A stretch of DNA of 10,773 nt from contig SIRV01000028.1 of NCBI GenBank assembly GCA_004366195.1, positions 1 to 10,773 of the forward strand, given 5' to 3'. The notes beneath the pieces are model-generated. The model was given only the letters and a program-made list of their open reading frames with translations, made no database searches and was not told where the DNA came from. Both the position numbers and the translations under genes were made by a program. This document shows, piece after piece, positions 1-6,701 of this stretch (positions are counted from its first letter, which is position 1; each line of letters opens with the position of its first letter). Source of the stretch: Actinomycetota bacterium (lineage in GTDB: Bacteria; Actinomycetota; UBA4738; HRBIN12).

Positions 1-10
1 AGGACGGGCG

Positions 11-1012
11 GTGAGCGCGGCGGGCTGGGCGGCGCTCGGCGCGGCCTTCGCGTTCGCCGTGACGAACGGGCTCCACGACGCGGCCAACGCCATCGCCACC
101 CTCGTCGCGACGCGCGCGGCCCGACCCCTGGCGGCGGTCGCGCTCGCCTCCGGTTTCAACCTCGTCGGGCCGCTCGTCCTCGGCGCGGCCGTGGCGGAGA
201 CCGTCGCCGGGGTCGTGGCCGTGCCGCGCGGAGAGCTCGTCCCGGTGGTCGGGGCGGCCCTGTCGGGGGCGGTGGCGTGGAACGCGCTCACGTGGGTCCG
301 GGGGCTGCCCTCGAGCTCGAGCCACGCCCTGGTCGGGGGGCTCGTCGGCGCCGCGCTCGCGGAGGCCGGTACGGGCGGGGTCCGCTGGCACGGGGGCGCG
401 GGGCTGGGGCTCGGGGCCGTGCTCCTCTGGCTGGCGCTCGCGCCGGTCCTCGGGGCGGCGGCGGGGGCCGCGTTCGAGCTCTGGCTGCGGCGGTGGTCGG
501 CCCGGGCCTCGGCGCGGGTGGCGCCGGTGATCCTGCGGCTGGAATGGGTGGGGTCGGCCGGCCTCGCTCTCGCGCACGGCGCGAACGACGCGCAGAAGGC
601 GGTGGGGCTCGTCGCGCTGGTGCTCTACGCGGGGGGCGAGGTCCCTCGTCTCCACCCGCCGGGGTGGGTGGCGCCGGCGGCCGCCGCAGCCCTCACGCTC
701 GGCACCGCCCTCGGGGGCTGGAGCATCGTGCGGACGATCGGGCGGCGGATCTTCCGGCTGCGGCCCCTCGACGCCCTCGCCAGCCAGGTGGGCTCGGCCG
801 TCGTGATCGGGGCTGCCTCGCTCCTCGGGGCGCCCATCAGCACCTCCCAGGTCGTGGCATCCTCCGTGGTGGGCGCCGGCCTCGGCAAGCGCGGGACCCG
901 CCGCGTGCGGTGGCGCGTGGTGCGCGAGATCGCGGTGGCGTGGGTCACGACCATGCCGGCGGCCGGCGCGATCGCGGCGACGACGTTGCCGCTCTGGAGG
1001 TGGCTGGCCTGA
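11..1012 (+). CDS. pit: PiT-family inorganic phosphate transporter
   Basis: Integral membrane, low-affinity inorganic phosphate (metal-phosphate/cation symport) transporter of the PiT family (TC 2.A.20). The family's two inverted signature motifs are both visible. NGLHDAANAIATLVATRA (residues 19-36) has the H-D-x-A-N form also found in E. coli PitA, and HGANDAQK lies at residues 189-196. The 333 residues are mostly hydrophobic stretches joined by short loops, the usual length of the compact bacterial PiT proteins (E. coli PitA is longer). The GTG start follows AGGACGG within the first bases of the window. The frame is open to the window edge, so a slightly earlier start cannot be excluded, but the first motif is already at its usual distance from this N-terminus. 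The stop overlaps the ATG of the DUF47 gene by one base, an arrangement typical of pit operons. The family assignment is secure; the substrate is inferred from the family. Confidence 0.95.
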   Translation: MSAAGWAALGAAFAFAVTNGLHDAANAIATLVATRAARPLAAVALASGFNLVGPLVLGAAVAETVAGVVAVPRGELVPVVGAALSGAVAWNALTWVRGLPSSSSHALVGGLVGAALAEAGTGGVRWHGGAGLGLGAVLLWLALAPVLGAAAGAAFELWLRRWSARASARVAPVILRLEWVGSAGLALAHGANDAQKAVGLVALVLYAGGEVPRLHPPGWVAPAAAAALTLGTALGGWSIVRTIGRRIFRLRPLDALASQVGSAVVIGAASLLGAPISTSQVVASSVVGAGLGKRGTRRVRWRVVREIAVAWVTTMPAAGAIAATTLPLWRWLA

Positions 1013-1635
1013 TGCGGCGGACGTGGTTCCTCCCGGAGACCCCGGACGTGCTCGGCATGCTCGAGGAGCAGGCCCGGGTGACGGTGGAGGGGTTCGAGGC
1101 CCTCGTGGACTGGGCCGCCGGGGACCCGACTGGCCTGGACCGGGTGCGCCAGGCCGAGCACCGGGCCGACGAGCGCAAGCGAGCGCTCCGGCGGGCCCTC
1201 ACCGAGGCGTACACCACCCCCCTCGACGCCGAGGACATCTACACGCTCTCGGAGCGCCTGGATGCGGTGATGAACGGCGCGAAGGACACCGTCCGCGAGG
1301 CCGAGGTCATGGCGATGGCGCCCGACGAGCACGTCCTCGCGATGTGCTCCCTCCTGGCCGAGGGGGTGCGCCACCTCGCGGAGGCGTTCGCGAGGCTCCG
1401 CGACCGTCGTCCGCGCCCGGAGGGCGAGCGGGCCACCGACGCCGCCGACGCGGCGATCCGGAGCCAGCGGAACCTGGAGCGCGTCTACCGGACGGCCATG
1501 TCGGCGCTGCTCTCCGTGGACGACCTGCGGGAGGTGGTGGGACGCCGCGAGCTGTACCGTCGCCTGTCACGGATGAGCCGCGACATCATGCAGGTCGCCG
1601 AGCGCGTCTGGTACGCGACGTTCAAGGAGGGCTGA
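1012..1635 (+). CDS. DUF47 / PhoU-like Pit accessory protein
   Basis: Cytoplasmic, all-helical protein of the DUF47 (TIGR00153) family, distant kin of PhoU, commonly encoded next to pit and thought to modulate or support PiT transport. It has 207 residues, the usual family length. The family's characteristic stretch TTPLDAEDIYTLSERLD (residues 68-84) is clear, preceded by an acidic EHRADE motif (49-54) of the kind that binds metal in PhoU-like bundles. The rest is amphipathic helix rich in Arg, Glu and Ala with no membrane segment. The ATG shares its A with the TGA of pit, so the two are almost certainly translationally coupled and co-transcribed. An earlier start in the same frame exists but would lie deep inside pit, so it is rejected. 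Family identity is confident; a regulatory role is inferred from neighbourhood and family, not visible in the sequence. Confidence 0.92.
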   Translation: MRRTWFLPETPDVLGMLEEQARVTVEGFEALVDWAAGDPTGLDRVRQAEHRADERKRALRRALTEAYTTPLDAEDIYTLSERLDAVMNGAKDTVREAEVMAMAPDEHVLAMCSLLAEGVRHLAEAFARLRDRRPRPEGERATDAADAAIRSQRNLERVYRTAMSALLSVDDLREVVGRRELYRRLSRMSRDIMQVAERVWYATFKEG

Positions 1636-1654
1636 GGATGTCGGTGGGTGGGGC

Positions 1655-1660
1655 TAGGGT
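1655..1660 (+). promoter_or_regulatory. Candidate -10 box of a leaderless comM promoter
   Basis: TAGGGT fits the actinobacterial TANNNT -10 consensus and ends 9 nt before the comM GTG. A weak -35-like CTGAGG (1632-1637) lies 17 nt upstream, inside and just past the DUF47 stop. No Shine-Dalgarno lies between the box and the GTG, so transcription would begin at or within about 3 nt of the start codon. The box also contains an in-frame TAG (1655-1657), so comM cannot start further upstream. Confidence 0.45.
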
Positions 1661-1669
1661 CCGCCCATC

Positions 1670-3208
1670 GTGTACGGGAGGGTCACCGGCGTCAGCCTCC
1701 TCGGGGTGCGCGGGCACGTCGTCACGGTCGAGGCGCACATCGGCCGGGGCCTGCCGGCGCTCACCCTGACCGGTCTGCCGGGCGCGCCGGTCCAGGACGC
1801 GCGGGACCGGATCCGTCCCGCCGTGGAGAGCGCGGGTCTCGCCTGGCCGATGCGGCGGGTCGTCGTCAACCTCGCCCCGGGGAACCTGCGCAAGGAGGGG
1901 CCGGGTCTCGACCTGCCGGTGGCCATGGGGGTGCTCGTGGCCTCGGCGCAGGTCCCGGCGGACCGGGTGGCGGGGTTCGCGTTCGCCGGAGAGCTCTCGC
2001 TCAAAGGGGAGCTGTTGCCGACCCCGGGGATCCTCTCCGTGGCGCTCGCGGCGTCCCGGGCGGGCCTCCCCGGGGTCGTCGTGCCCGCCGCGAACGCTGG
2101 GGAGGCGGCGCTGGTGGAGGGACTGGAGGTGGTGGGAGCCGGAACCCTCACCGAGGTCGTCGGCTTCTTCCGCGGCACCTGGCGACCCCCGTCCACCGCG
2201 CCGGAGCGGGAACGGACGCGGGAGGCCGAACGCGCCGTGGACCTGGCCGAGGTTCGGGGGCAGGCCCGAGCGCGACGGGCGCTCGAGGTCGCCGCGGCAG
2301 GGGGGCACAACGTCCTGCTCGTCGGACCCCCCGGCGCGGGCAAGACCATGCTCGCCAGGCGCCTGGCCACGATCCTGCCGGGGATGACCCGGACCGAGGC
2401 GCTGGAGGTGACGCAACTGCACTCGGTGGCCGGGCTCCTGGACGGCGCCGGCCTGCGGACGGACCGCCCGTTCCGAGCGCCGCACCACTCGATCTCGCTC
2501 TCGGCGCTCCTCGGCGGGGGCTCCTCGTACCCGCGGCCCGGCGAGGTGTCCCTCGCCCACCACGGGGTGCTCTTCCTCGACGAGCTCACCGAGTTCCGCC
2601 GGGACGCTGTGGAGGCGCTCCGACAGCCGCTGGAGGACGGCCGGGTGGTGATCGCGCGGACGGCCGGGACCGTCGAGTTCCCGGCGCGCTTCACCCTCGT
2701 GGCGGCGGCCAACCCCTGCCCCTGCGGGTTCCTGGGGGACACCCGGCGTCGGTGCGTGTGCCAGGAGCACCGGCTCCAGGCGTACCGGCAACGGCTCTCC
2801 GGTCCGCTCCTCGACCGGATCGACATCCAGCTGGTGGTACCCCGCCTGTCCCGGCGCGAGCTCCTCGACGAGACGCCCGGGGAGCCCTCGGCGAGGGTGC
2901 GTGAGCGCGTGGAGGAGGCGCGGGACCGCCAACGCATCCGGCTCCGGGGGACCGGCTACGCGTGCAACGCGCATCTGCCGGGGCCGCTCGCTCGCCGTCT
3001 CTCCCGGGTGCGGCCGGAGGCGCTGGAGCTGCTGGCGAGGGCCGTGGACGGCATGGCTCTCAGCGGCCGGGGGTTCGACCGCGCCGTGAAGGTGGCGCGG
3101 ACCATCGCGGACCTCGCGGGCGCGGACGAGGTGGGAACGGACCACGTGTCCGAGGCGCTCGCCTACCGGATGGACGTGATGGAGGAGGAGCCCGCCGGTG
3201 TCGGATGA
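1670..3208 (+). CDS. comM: ComM/YifB family AAA+ ATPase (Mg-chelatase-like)
   Basis: YifB/ComM AAA+ protein. In Vibrio cholerae ComM is a hexameric helicase promoting branch migration during natural transformation; in non-competent bacteria the role is probably general recombination. Its 512 residues are the normal family length. The order is an N-terminal ChlI/Lon-protease-like fold (about 1-170, with the conserved LAPGNLRKEGPGLDLPVA stretch), then the Mg-chelatase-type AAA+ domain with Walker A GPPGAGKT (219-226), Walker B VLFLDE (300-305) and the family signature NPCPCG (348-353), then the Mg_chelatase C-terminal helical domain (about 400-505). The GTG start is fixed by an in-frame TAG at 1655-1657 just upstream. 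There is no Shine-Dalgarno, but a -10 box sits 9 nt before the GTG, suggesting a leaderless mRNA. dprA follows with an 11-base overlap, the standard actinobacterial pairing. Despite the resemblance to ChlI it is not a true chelatase subunit. Confidence 0.95.
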   Translation: MYGRVTGVSLLGVRGHVVTVEAHIGRGLPALTLTGLPGAPVQDARDRIRPAVESAGLAWPMRRVVVNLAPGNLRKEGPGLDLPVAMGVLVASAQVPADRVAGFAFAGELSLKGELLPTPGILSVALAASRAGLPGVVVPAANAGEAALVEGLEVVGAGTLTEVVGFFRGTWRPPSTAPERERTREAERAVDLAEVRGQARARRALEVAAAGGHNVLLVGPPGAGKTMLARRLATILPGMTRTEALEVTQLHSVAGLLDGAGLRTDRPFRAPHHSISLSALLGGGSSYPRPGEVSLAHHGVLFLDELTEFRRDAVEALRQPLEDGRVVIARTAGTVEFPARFTLVAAANPCPCGFLGDTRRRCVCQEHRLQAYRQRLSGPLLDRIDIQLVVPRLSRRELLDETPGEPSARVRERVEEARDRQRIRLRGTGYACNAHLPGPLARRLSRVRPEALELLARAVDGMALSGRGFDRAVKVARTIADLAGADEVGTDHVSEALAYRMDVMEEEPAGVG

Positions 3209-4367
3209 CGGACGGACGATCTCCGACCCGTGGCCGGTGTGGCCGGAGGGGTTCACCCGCGGACGGCGCAACCGCGAGGCGGCGCTCGTGCTCTCGGCCC
3301 TGGCGGGGCTGCGACCGCGGACGCTGCTCCCGGTCGCCGTGCTCGCGGGCACGGCCGAGGCGTGTCTCCGGCTCGTGGTCGGGGGCGAGCTGGGGAGCGC
3401 CGCGGACCGACGGTTCGCCCGGGTGGTCCGGCCCGAGCAGATCGCGGCCGGGCTCGAACGCTGCGGCGCTCGCGCGGTCGGGTGGGACGACGCCGAGTAC
3501 CCGGCGCAGCTCCGGGCCATCCACGACCCGCCGTTCCTCCTGTTCGTGCGGGGCGGGCCGCTGCCCGAGGTGCGCTCGGCCGTCGCGGTCGTGGGGGCGC
3601 GCCGATGCACGGCGCTCGGGCGGGAGCTCGCGAGGACGCTCGGCCGGGGGCTCGCGGAGGCCGGGGTCGCGGTCGTGAGCGGCGCGGCCGCCGGGGTCGA
3701 CGCGGCCTCCCACGAGGGCGCGCTGGAGGTGGGCGGGCCCACCGTCGCCGTCCTGGGCGGGGGGATCGACGGGGCGGGGATGGGCAGGCGTCGGCGCCTC
3801 CTGGAGCGGATCGAGCACGCCGGAGCGCTCGTGAGCGAGTACCCGCCGGGGGTCGCGCCGGCCGGCTTCCGGTTCCCGGCCCGGAACCGGATCATCGCCG
3901 GGCTGTGCCGGGCGACCGTCGTGGTGGAGGGGGCGGAGCGGAGCGGCTCGCTCATCACCGGCTCCCACGCGCTCGAGTTCGGGCGTGATGTGTTCGCGGT
4001 GCCGGGGTCGCCGACCAACCCCCTCGCGCACGCGCCGCTCGCCCTGATCCGCGAGGGCGCGGCGCTGATCCGGAGCCCCGAAGACCTCCTCGAGGACCTG
4101 GGGCTCGCGGCCTCCGGGGCTCCGCCGGCCGAGCTCGAGCCGCTCGAGCGTCGGGCCCTGCGAGCGCTCGCCGGACCGACGCTGCCCGAGCGGGTGGCGC
4201 GCGAGCTCGGGCTCGGCGTGGCCGAGGCGCTGAGCGTCCTGATGGGGCTGGAGCTCCGGGGCCTCGTGCGCGGGGTCGGGGGACGGTTCGAGGCGACCCT
4301 GGCGGGGGCGAAGGCGCTCGCAGCGGACGACGAGGGCCGGGCGCGGGCCTCAGCCGTCGCCCGGTGA
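3198..4367 (+). CDS. dprA: DNA-processing protein DprA
   Basis: DprA/Smf binds incoming single-stranded DNA and loads RecA during transformation or recombination; it is cytoplasmic. The protein has 389 residues. A helical N-terminal region (about 20-110) precedes a Rossmann-like DprA core with GARR (133-136), SGAAAGVDAASH (161-172), FRFPARNRIIAGL (224-236) and GSLITG (about 248-253). A C-terminal winged-helix-like segment (about 310-370) ends the recognisable part. Two usually conserved core spots are altered: the Tyr-Pro/Asn segment after the glycine loop is replaced by an Arg-rich GMGRRRR, and the S-x-G-x-N-LI motif reads AHAPLALI. The surrounding motifs stay in frame, so this looks like divergence, not decay. 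The GTG has a strong GGAGGAGGAG (3181-3190) 7 nt upstream, located inside comM, and overlaps the comM 3' end by 11 bases, so translation is likely coupled. Identity is confident; activity of the diverged sites is uncertain. Confidence 0.93.
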   Translation: MSDDGRTISDPWPVWPEGFTRGRRNREAALVLSALAGLRPRTLLPVAVLAGTAEACLRLVVGGELGSAADRRFARVVRPEQIAAGLERCGARAVGWDDAEYPAQLRAIHDPPFLLFVRGGPLPEVRSAVAVVGARRCTALGRELARTLGRGLAEAGVAVVSGAAAGVDAASHEGALEVGGPTVAVLGGGIDGAGMGRRRRLLERIEHAGALVSEYPPGVAPAGFRFPARNRIIAGLCRATVVVEGAERSGSLITGSHALEFGRDVFAVPGSPTNPLAHAPLALIREGAALIRSPEDLLEDLGLAASGAPPAELEPLERRALRALAGPTLPERVARELGLGVAEALSVLMGLELRGLVRGVGGRFEATLAGAKALAADDEGRARASAVAR

Positions 4368-4466
4368 TCCGGCCAGGACCTCGGGGATGCCACGCCGGGG
4401 CACCAGGCGGACCCGGATCCCGCCACGTCCCCCACCGGTCCCCAACCGATCCGGTGGAGCGCCGCC

Positions 4467-4639
4467 TCGGACGGCGGTGCCGGCGAGCAGGCTCCGGCCG
4501 GTGAAGACGGCGTCCGGGTGCGGCGGGCGCGTGGACCGCGTAGGCGGTGCTCGGGTGTGTGGCCGGGGGTGGTGAGGGCGAGCAGACGCAGGCCCCCGAG
4601 CTCCACCCTCGTATCCCTCGCAGGGCCGGACGCTTGCAT
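4467..4639 (-). pseudogene. Remnant of an MBL-fold metallo-hydrolase (frameshifted, truncated)
   Basis: On the minus strand, reading down from 4639, three successive frames together spell a familiar metallo-beta-lactamase-fold segment. LRLLALTTPGHTPEH runs to 4547 in the first frame. TAYAVHAP follows from about 4548 to 4525 in the second. PDAVFTGRSLLAGTAVR runs from about 4517 to 4467 in the third. In intact MBL hydrolases, including the rhodanese/persulfide-dioxygenase-like group, TPGHTPEH-x-x-Y and the downstream VFTG-x-SLL-x-G motif occur in exactly this order and spacing. The N-terminal HxHxDH half is absent because xerC occupies that DNA, and nothing recognisable follows 4467, although the third frame stays open to about 4350 within the dprA 3' end. 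It cannot make a functional enzyme. Sequencing or assembly errors could explain the two shifts but not the missing N-terminal half. The exact subfamily is uncertain. Confidence 0.75.
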
Positions 4640-4662
4640 GGACCCCGGTCCGCTGGTACAAG
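4634..4662 (+). promoter_or_regulatory. Candidate promoter for xerC-whiG
   Basis: TTGCAT (4634-4639) and TACAAG (4657-4662) are separated by exactly 17 nt, matching the -35/-10 layout of a housekeeping promoter (3 of 6 and 4 of 6 bases to the E. coli consensus). Transcription would start near 4669-4672, leaving only about 6-9 nt before the xerC ATG at 4678 and no room for a normal Shine-Dalgarno. The -35 overlaps the end of the antisense MBL-fold remnant. It is the only AT-richer patch in a GC-rich gap. Confidence 0.45.
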
Positions 4663-4677
4663 GGCTGCGGCCCGACG

Positions 4678-5622
4678 ATGCGTGAGCCGGACGACCTTCC
4701 CCGCCGACCCCGTCCCGAGGACGCGGAGCTGATCGCGGCCTTCCTCGACCACCTCGCCCTGGAGCGACGCCTCTCCGAGCACACGGTGGCCGCCTACCGG
4801 CGCGACCTCGGGCAGCTCGCGACCTTCCTCGCGCGTGGCCGGCGGGGCCTGCGGACCGCTCATCTCGAGGATCTTCGGCGCTTCCTCGCCCAGCAGGTCA
4901 CGCGGGGGTACGCGCGGTCCTCGATCGCCCGCAGGGTGGGCGCCATCCACACCTTCTATCGGTGGGCCCTTGCGCGCGGCGAGATCCCGGAGGACCCGTC
5001 CGCGCTCCTCGGCCGACCCCGCGTCCTCCAGCGGCTCCCGGGGGTGCTCCGGCCTCGGGAGGCGGCGGCCCTGGTCGAAGCCCCTGTCCCCCCGGAGGGC
5101 GCGGATCCCCTCGAGCTCGCGGTCGCCCTCCGTGACCGGGCGATCCTCGAGCTGCTCTACGGGTCGGGCCTGCGGGTGGCCGAGCTCGCCGGCCTGACGG
5201 TCGACCGGATCGACCTCGTCCGCGGTCGCGTGCTCGTGCTCGGCAAGGGCGCCAAGGAGCGCGAGGTCCCGCTGTCCGAGCCGGCGCGGGACGCCCTCGA
5301 GGCCTACCTCCGCCGCGGCCGGCCGGTGCTCGCCGACGGCTCCGGGTCCGCCTTCTTCAACCGGCGCGGTCGCCCGATCGGGACGCGCGACGTGCGCCGG
5401 CTTGTGGGACGATACGGGCAGCGGACGCTCGGCGCTCGGCGTGTGACGCCACACACGCTCCGGCACTCGTTCGCCACGCATCTGTTGGAGGGGGGAGCGG
5501 ACATCAGGGTGGTGCAGGAGCTGCTCGGTCACGCCAGCGTGGCCACGACCCAGCGCTACACCCACGTGTCGCGGTCGCGCCTGTTCGAGGCGTACCGTCG
5601 GAGCCATCCGAGGGCCGGATGA
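4678..5622 (+). CDS. xerC: Tyrosine site-specific recombinase XerC
   Basis: Tyrosine recombinase that, with XerD, resolves chromosome dimers at dif near the terminus during division. It has 314 residues, the usual Xer length. The N-terminal SAM-like core-binding domain (about 17-100) contains the typical FLDHLALERRLSEHTVAAYR stretch. The catalytic domain (about 120-305) has the full set R166 (GSGLR), K190 (LGKG), H259 and R262 (HTLRH), H285 (LGHASV) and nucleophile Y294 (TQRYTH), so it should be active. The start at 4678 places the N-domain at normal distance; no Shine-Dalgarno is within range (AAGGG is 13 nt away), and a promoter just upstream suggests a very short leader. whiG follows with an ATGA overlap. 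XerC is chosen over XerD because of its position between dprA and rpsB, the XerC location in Mycobacterium; sequence alone would not decide this with certainty, and a phage integrase is unlikely given the length and context. Confidence 0.92.
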   Translation: MREPDDLPRRPRPEDAELIAAFLDHLALERRLSEHTVAAYRRDLGQLATFLARGRRGLRTAHLEDLRRFLAQQVTRGYARSSIARRVGAIHTFYRWALARGEIPEDPSALLGRPRVLQRLPGVLRPREAAALVEAPVPPEGADPLELAVALRDRAILELLYGSGLRVAELAGLTVDRIDLVRGRVLVLGKGAKEREVPLSEPARDALEAYLRRGRPVLADGSGSAFFNRRGRPIGTRDVRRLVGRYGQRTLGARRVTPHTLRHSFATHLLEGGADIRVVQELLGHASVATTQRYTHVSRSRLFEAYRRSHPRAG

Positions 5623-6617
5623 CCCGCGCGGGGAAGCCACGCGAGGGCGCCGAGCCGGCGGCGCAGACGCCGAGCGAGCCGAAGGCCGCGCGTCGCGCCG
5701 CGAAGGTGGCCTCCCCCAAGGGCGCCAAGGCCGCAAGGGGGGAGACCGCGAAGGACAAGGCCGCCAAGGCGGGCTCGGGCCGCGCGAGCACCGGGACCGC
5801 GAAGACGACGAAGACGACCGTGGACCTCACGCGGGTCGAGCGGGACGCGGCCCGCGAGGGGGGCGACGACCTCCAGGCCCTGTGGGCGGAGTTCAAGACC
5901 ACGGGGTCGCCGACGGCCCGCGAGCGCCTCATCCTGCATTACGCGCCCCTCGTGAAGTACGTGGCCAGCCGCGTGGCGACCGGCCTGCCGGCCAGCGTGG
6001 AGCAGGCGGATCTCGTCTCCTACGGGATGTTCGGTCTCATCGACGCCCTCGAGAAGTTCGAGCCGGCCCGGGGCAACAAGTTCGAGACCTACGCCATCCC
6101 GCGGATCAAGGGAGCCATCATCGACGAGCTGCGGGCGATGGACTGGGTGCCCCGCTCCGTACGCTTCAAGGCCCGCGAGATCGAGAAGGCGTACCAGGAC
6201 CTGGAGACCATGCTGAAGCGGGCGCCCACCGAGCGCGAGGTGGCCGACCGCCTCGGCATCTCCCTCTCGGAGCTCCACGACGTCATCAACCAGATCTCCT
6301 TCGTCTCGGTCCTCGCCCTCGATGAGCTGCTCGCCGTGGGGACCGACCGCGGAGAGCGGGTCTCGCTCATGGACACCCTGGCCGACCGGACCGGGGATCC
6401 GACCCTCGGGCTGGAGGGGCAGGAGACCCGGGGACTGCTCGCGGCGGCGATCAACTCGCTCTCGGAGCGGGAGAAGATCGTCGTCACCCTCTACTACTTC
6501 GAGGGGCTCACCCTCGCAGAGATCGGCGAGATCCTCGGCGTCACCGAGTCCCGCGTTTGCCAGATCCACACGAAGGCCGTGGGGCAGCTGCGGCTGCAGC
6601 TCGTCGAGCGCGAGTAG
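5619..6617 (+). CDS. whiG: WhiG/FliA-family alternative sigma factor
   Basis: RNA polymerase sigma factor of the FliA/WhiG group of the sigma-70 family; in Streptomyces WhiG commits aerial hyphae to sporulation, while FliA-type relatives run motility genes. After a tail of about 75 residues, region 2 covers roughly 100-175, with ILHYAPLVKYVASRV, DLVSYGMFGLIDALEKFEP and KFETYAIPRIKGAIIDELR. Region 3 covers about 180-235, and region 4, with the helix-turn-helix LTLAEIGEILGVTESRVCQIH, about 275-330. These segments read very close to Streptomyces WhiG. At 332 residues it is some 50 longer than that protein because of the Lys/Ala/Thr-rich, presumably disordered N-terminal tail (1-75). The ATG overlaps the xerC stop as ATGA, with GAGGG a few bases upstream, so it is translated in coupling with xerC. 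A GTG at codon 68 is a possible alternative start but lacks a ribosome site. No anti-sigma partner such as RsiG is in the window. Confidence 0.9.
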   Translation: MTRAGKPREGAEPAAQTPSEPKAARRAAKVASPKGAKAARGETAKDKAAKAGSGRASTGTAKTTKTTVDLTRVERDAAREGGDDLQALWAEFKTTGSPTARERLILHYAPLVKYVASRVATGLPASVEQADLVSYGMFGLIDALEKFEPARGNKFETYAIPRIKGAIIDELRAMDWVPRSVRFKAREIEKAYQDLETMLKRAPTEREVADRLGISLSELHDVINQISFVSVLALDELLAVGTDRGERVSLMDTLADRTGDPTLGLEGQETRGLLAAAINSLSEREKIVVTLYYFEGLTLAEIGEILGVTESRVCQIHTKAVGQLRLQLVERE

Positions 6618-6619
6618 CG

Positions 6620-6652
6620 ACGGCGTTCTCTCCCCCGGGGGGTGCGCGCCGT
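6620..6652 (+). terminator. Possible hairpin terminator after whiG
   Basis: Three bases after the whiG stop, ACGGCG (6620-6625) and CGCCGT (6647-6652) can pair and enclose a CCCCCGGGGG palindrome near 6632-6641 that can form its own stem. No T-run follows (the next bases are GATCCTCG), so this would be the U-tract-less type seen in GC-rich actinobacteria, or only a 3'-end stabiliser. It lies directly ahead of the separate promoter of the peptidase gene, which fits an operon end. Confidence 0.35.
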
Positions 6653-6686
6653 GATCCTCGTCACATCCCCGACGCGCCGGGCGCGG

Positions 6687-6692
6687 TAGCGT
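6687..6692 (+). promoter_or_regulatory. Candidate -10 box of a leaderless peptidase promoter
   Basis: TAGCGT fits TANNNT and ends exactly 9 nt before the ATG of the M23 peptidase gene, the same spacing as TAGGGT before comM. No Shine-Dalgarno is present between the box and the ATG. No convincing -35 is seen at 16-18 nt; GTCACA (6660-6665) resembles one but is 21 nt away. Confidence 0.42.
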
Positions 6693-6701
6693 TCGGGCCC
6701 G

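Noticed and set aside
3760..3800. A possible frameshift in dprA at the Arg-rich stretch
   Set aside because: Motifs before and after are in the same frame and at normal distance, so a compensated pair of indels is less likely than simple divergence.
4387..4575. A 62-codon + strand frame in the dprA-xerC gap
   Set aside because: Arg/Pro/Gly-rich, no ribosome site, no recognisable motif, and it lies opposite the MBL-fold remnant.
1622..4639. A 1005-codon open frame on the minus strand across comM and dprA, and several other long antisense frames
   Set aside because: At this GC content the frames opposite real genes rarely hit stops. The translations are low-complexity Arg/Pro/Ala strings with no domain, whereas the + strand shows clear families. 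Only the first 31 codons (4639-4547) carry a real signal, the MBL-fold remnant.
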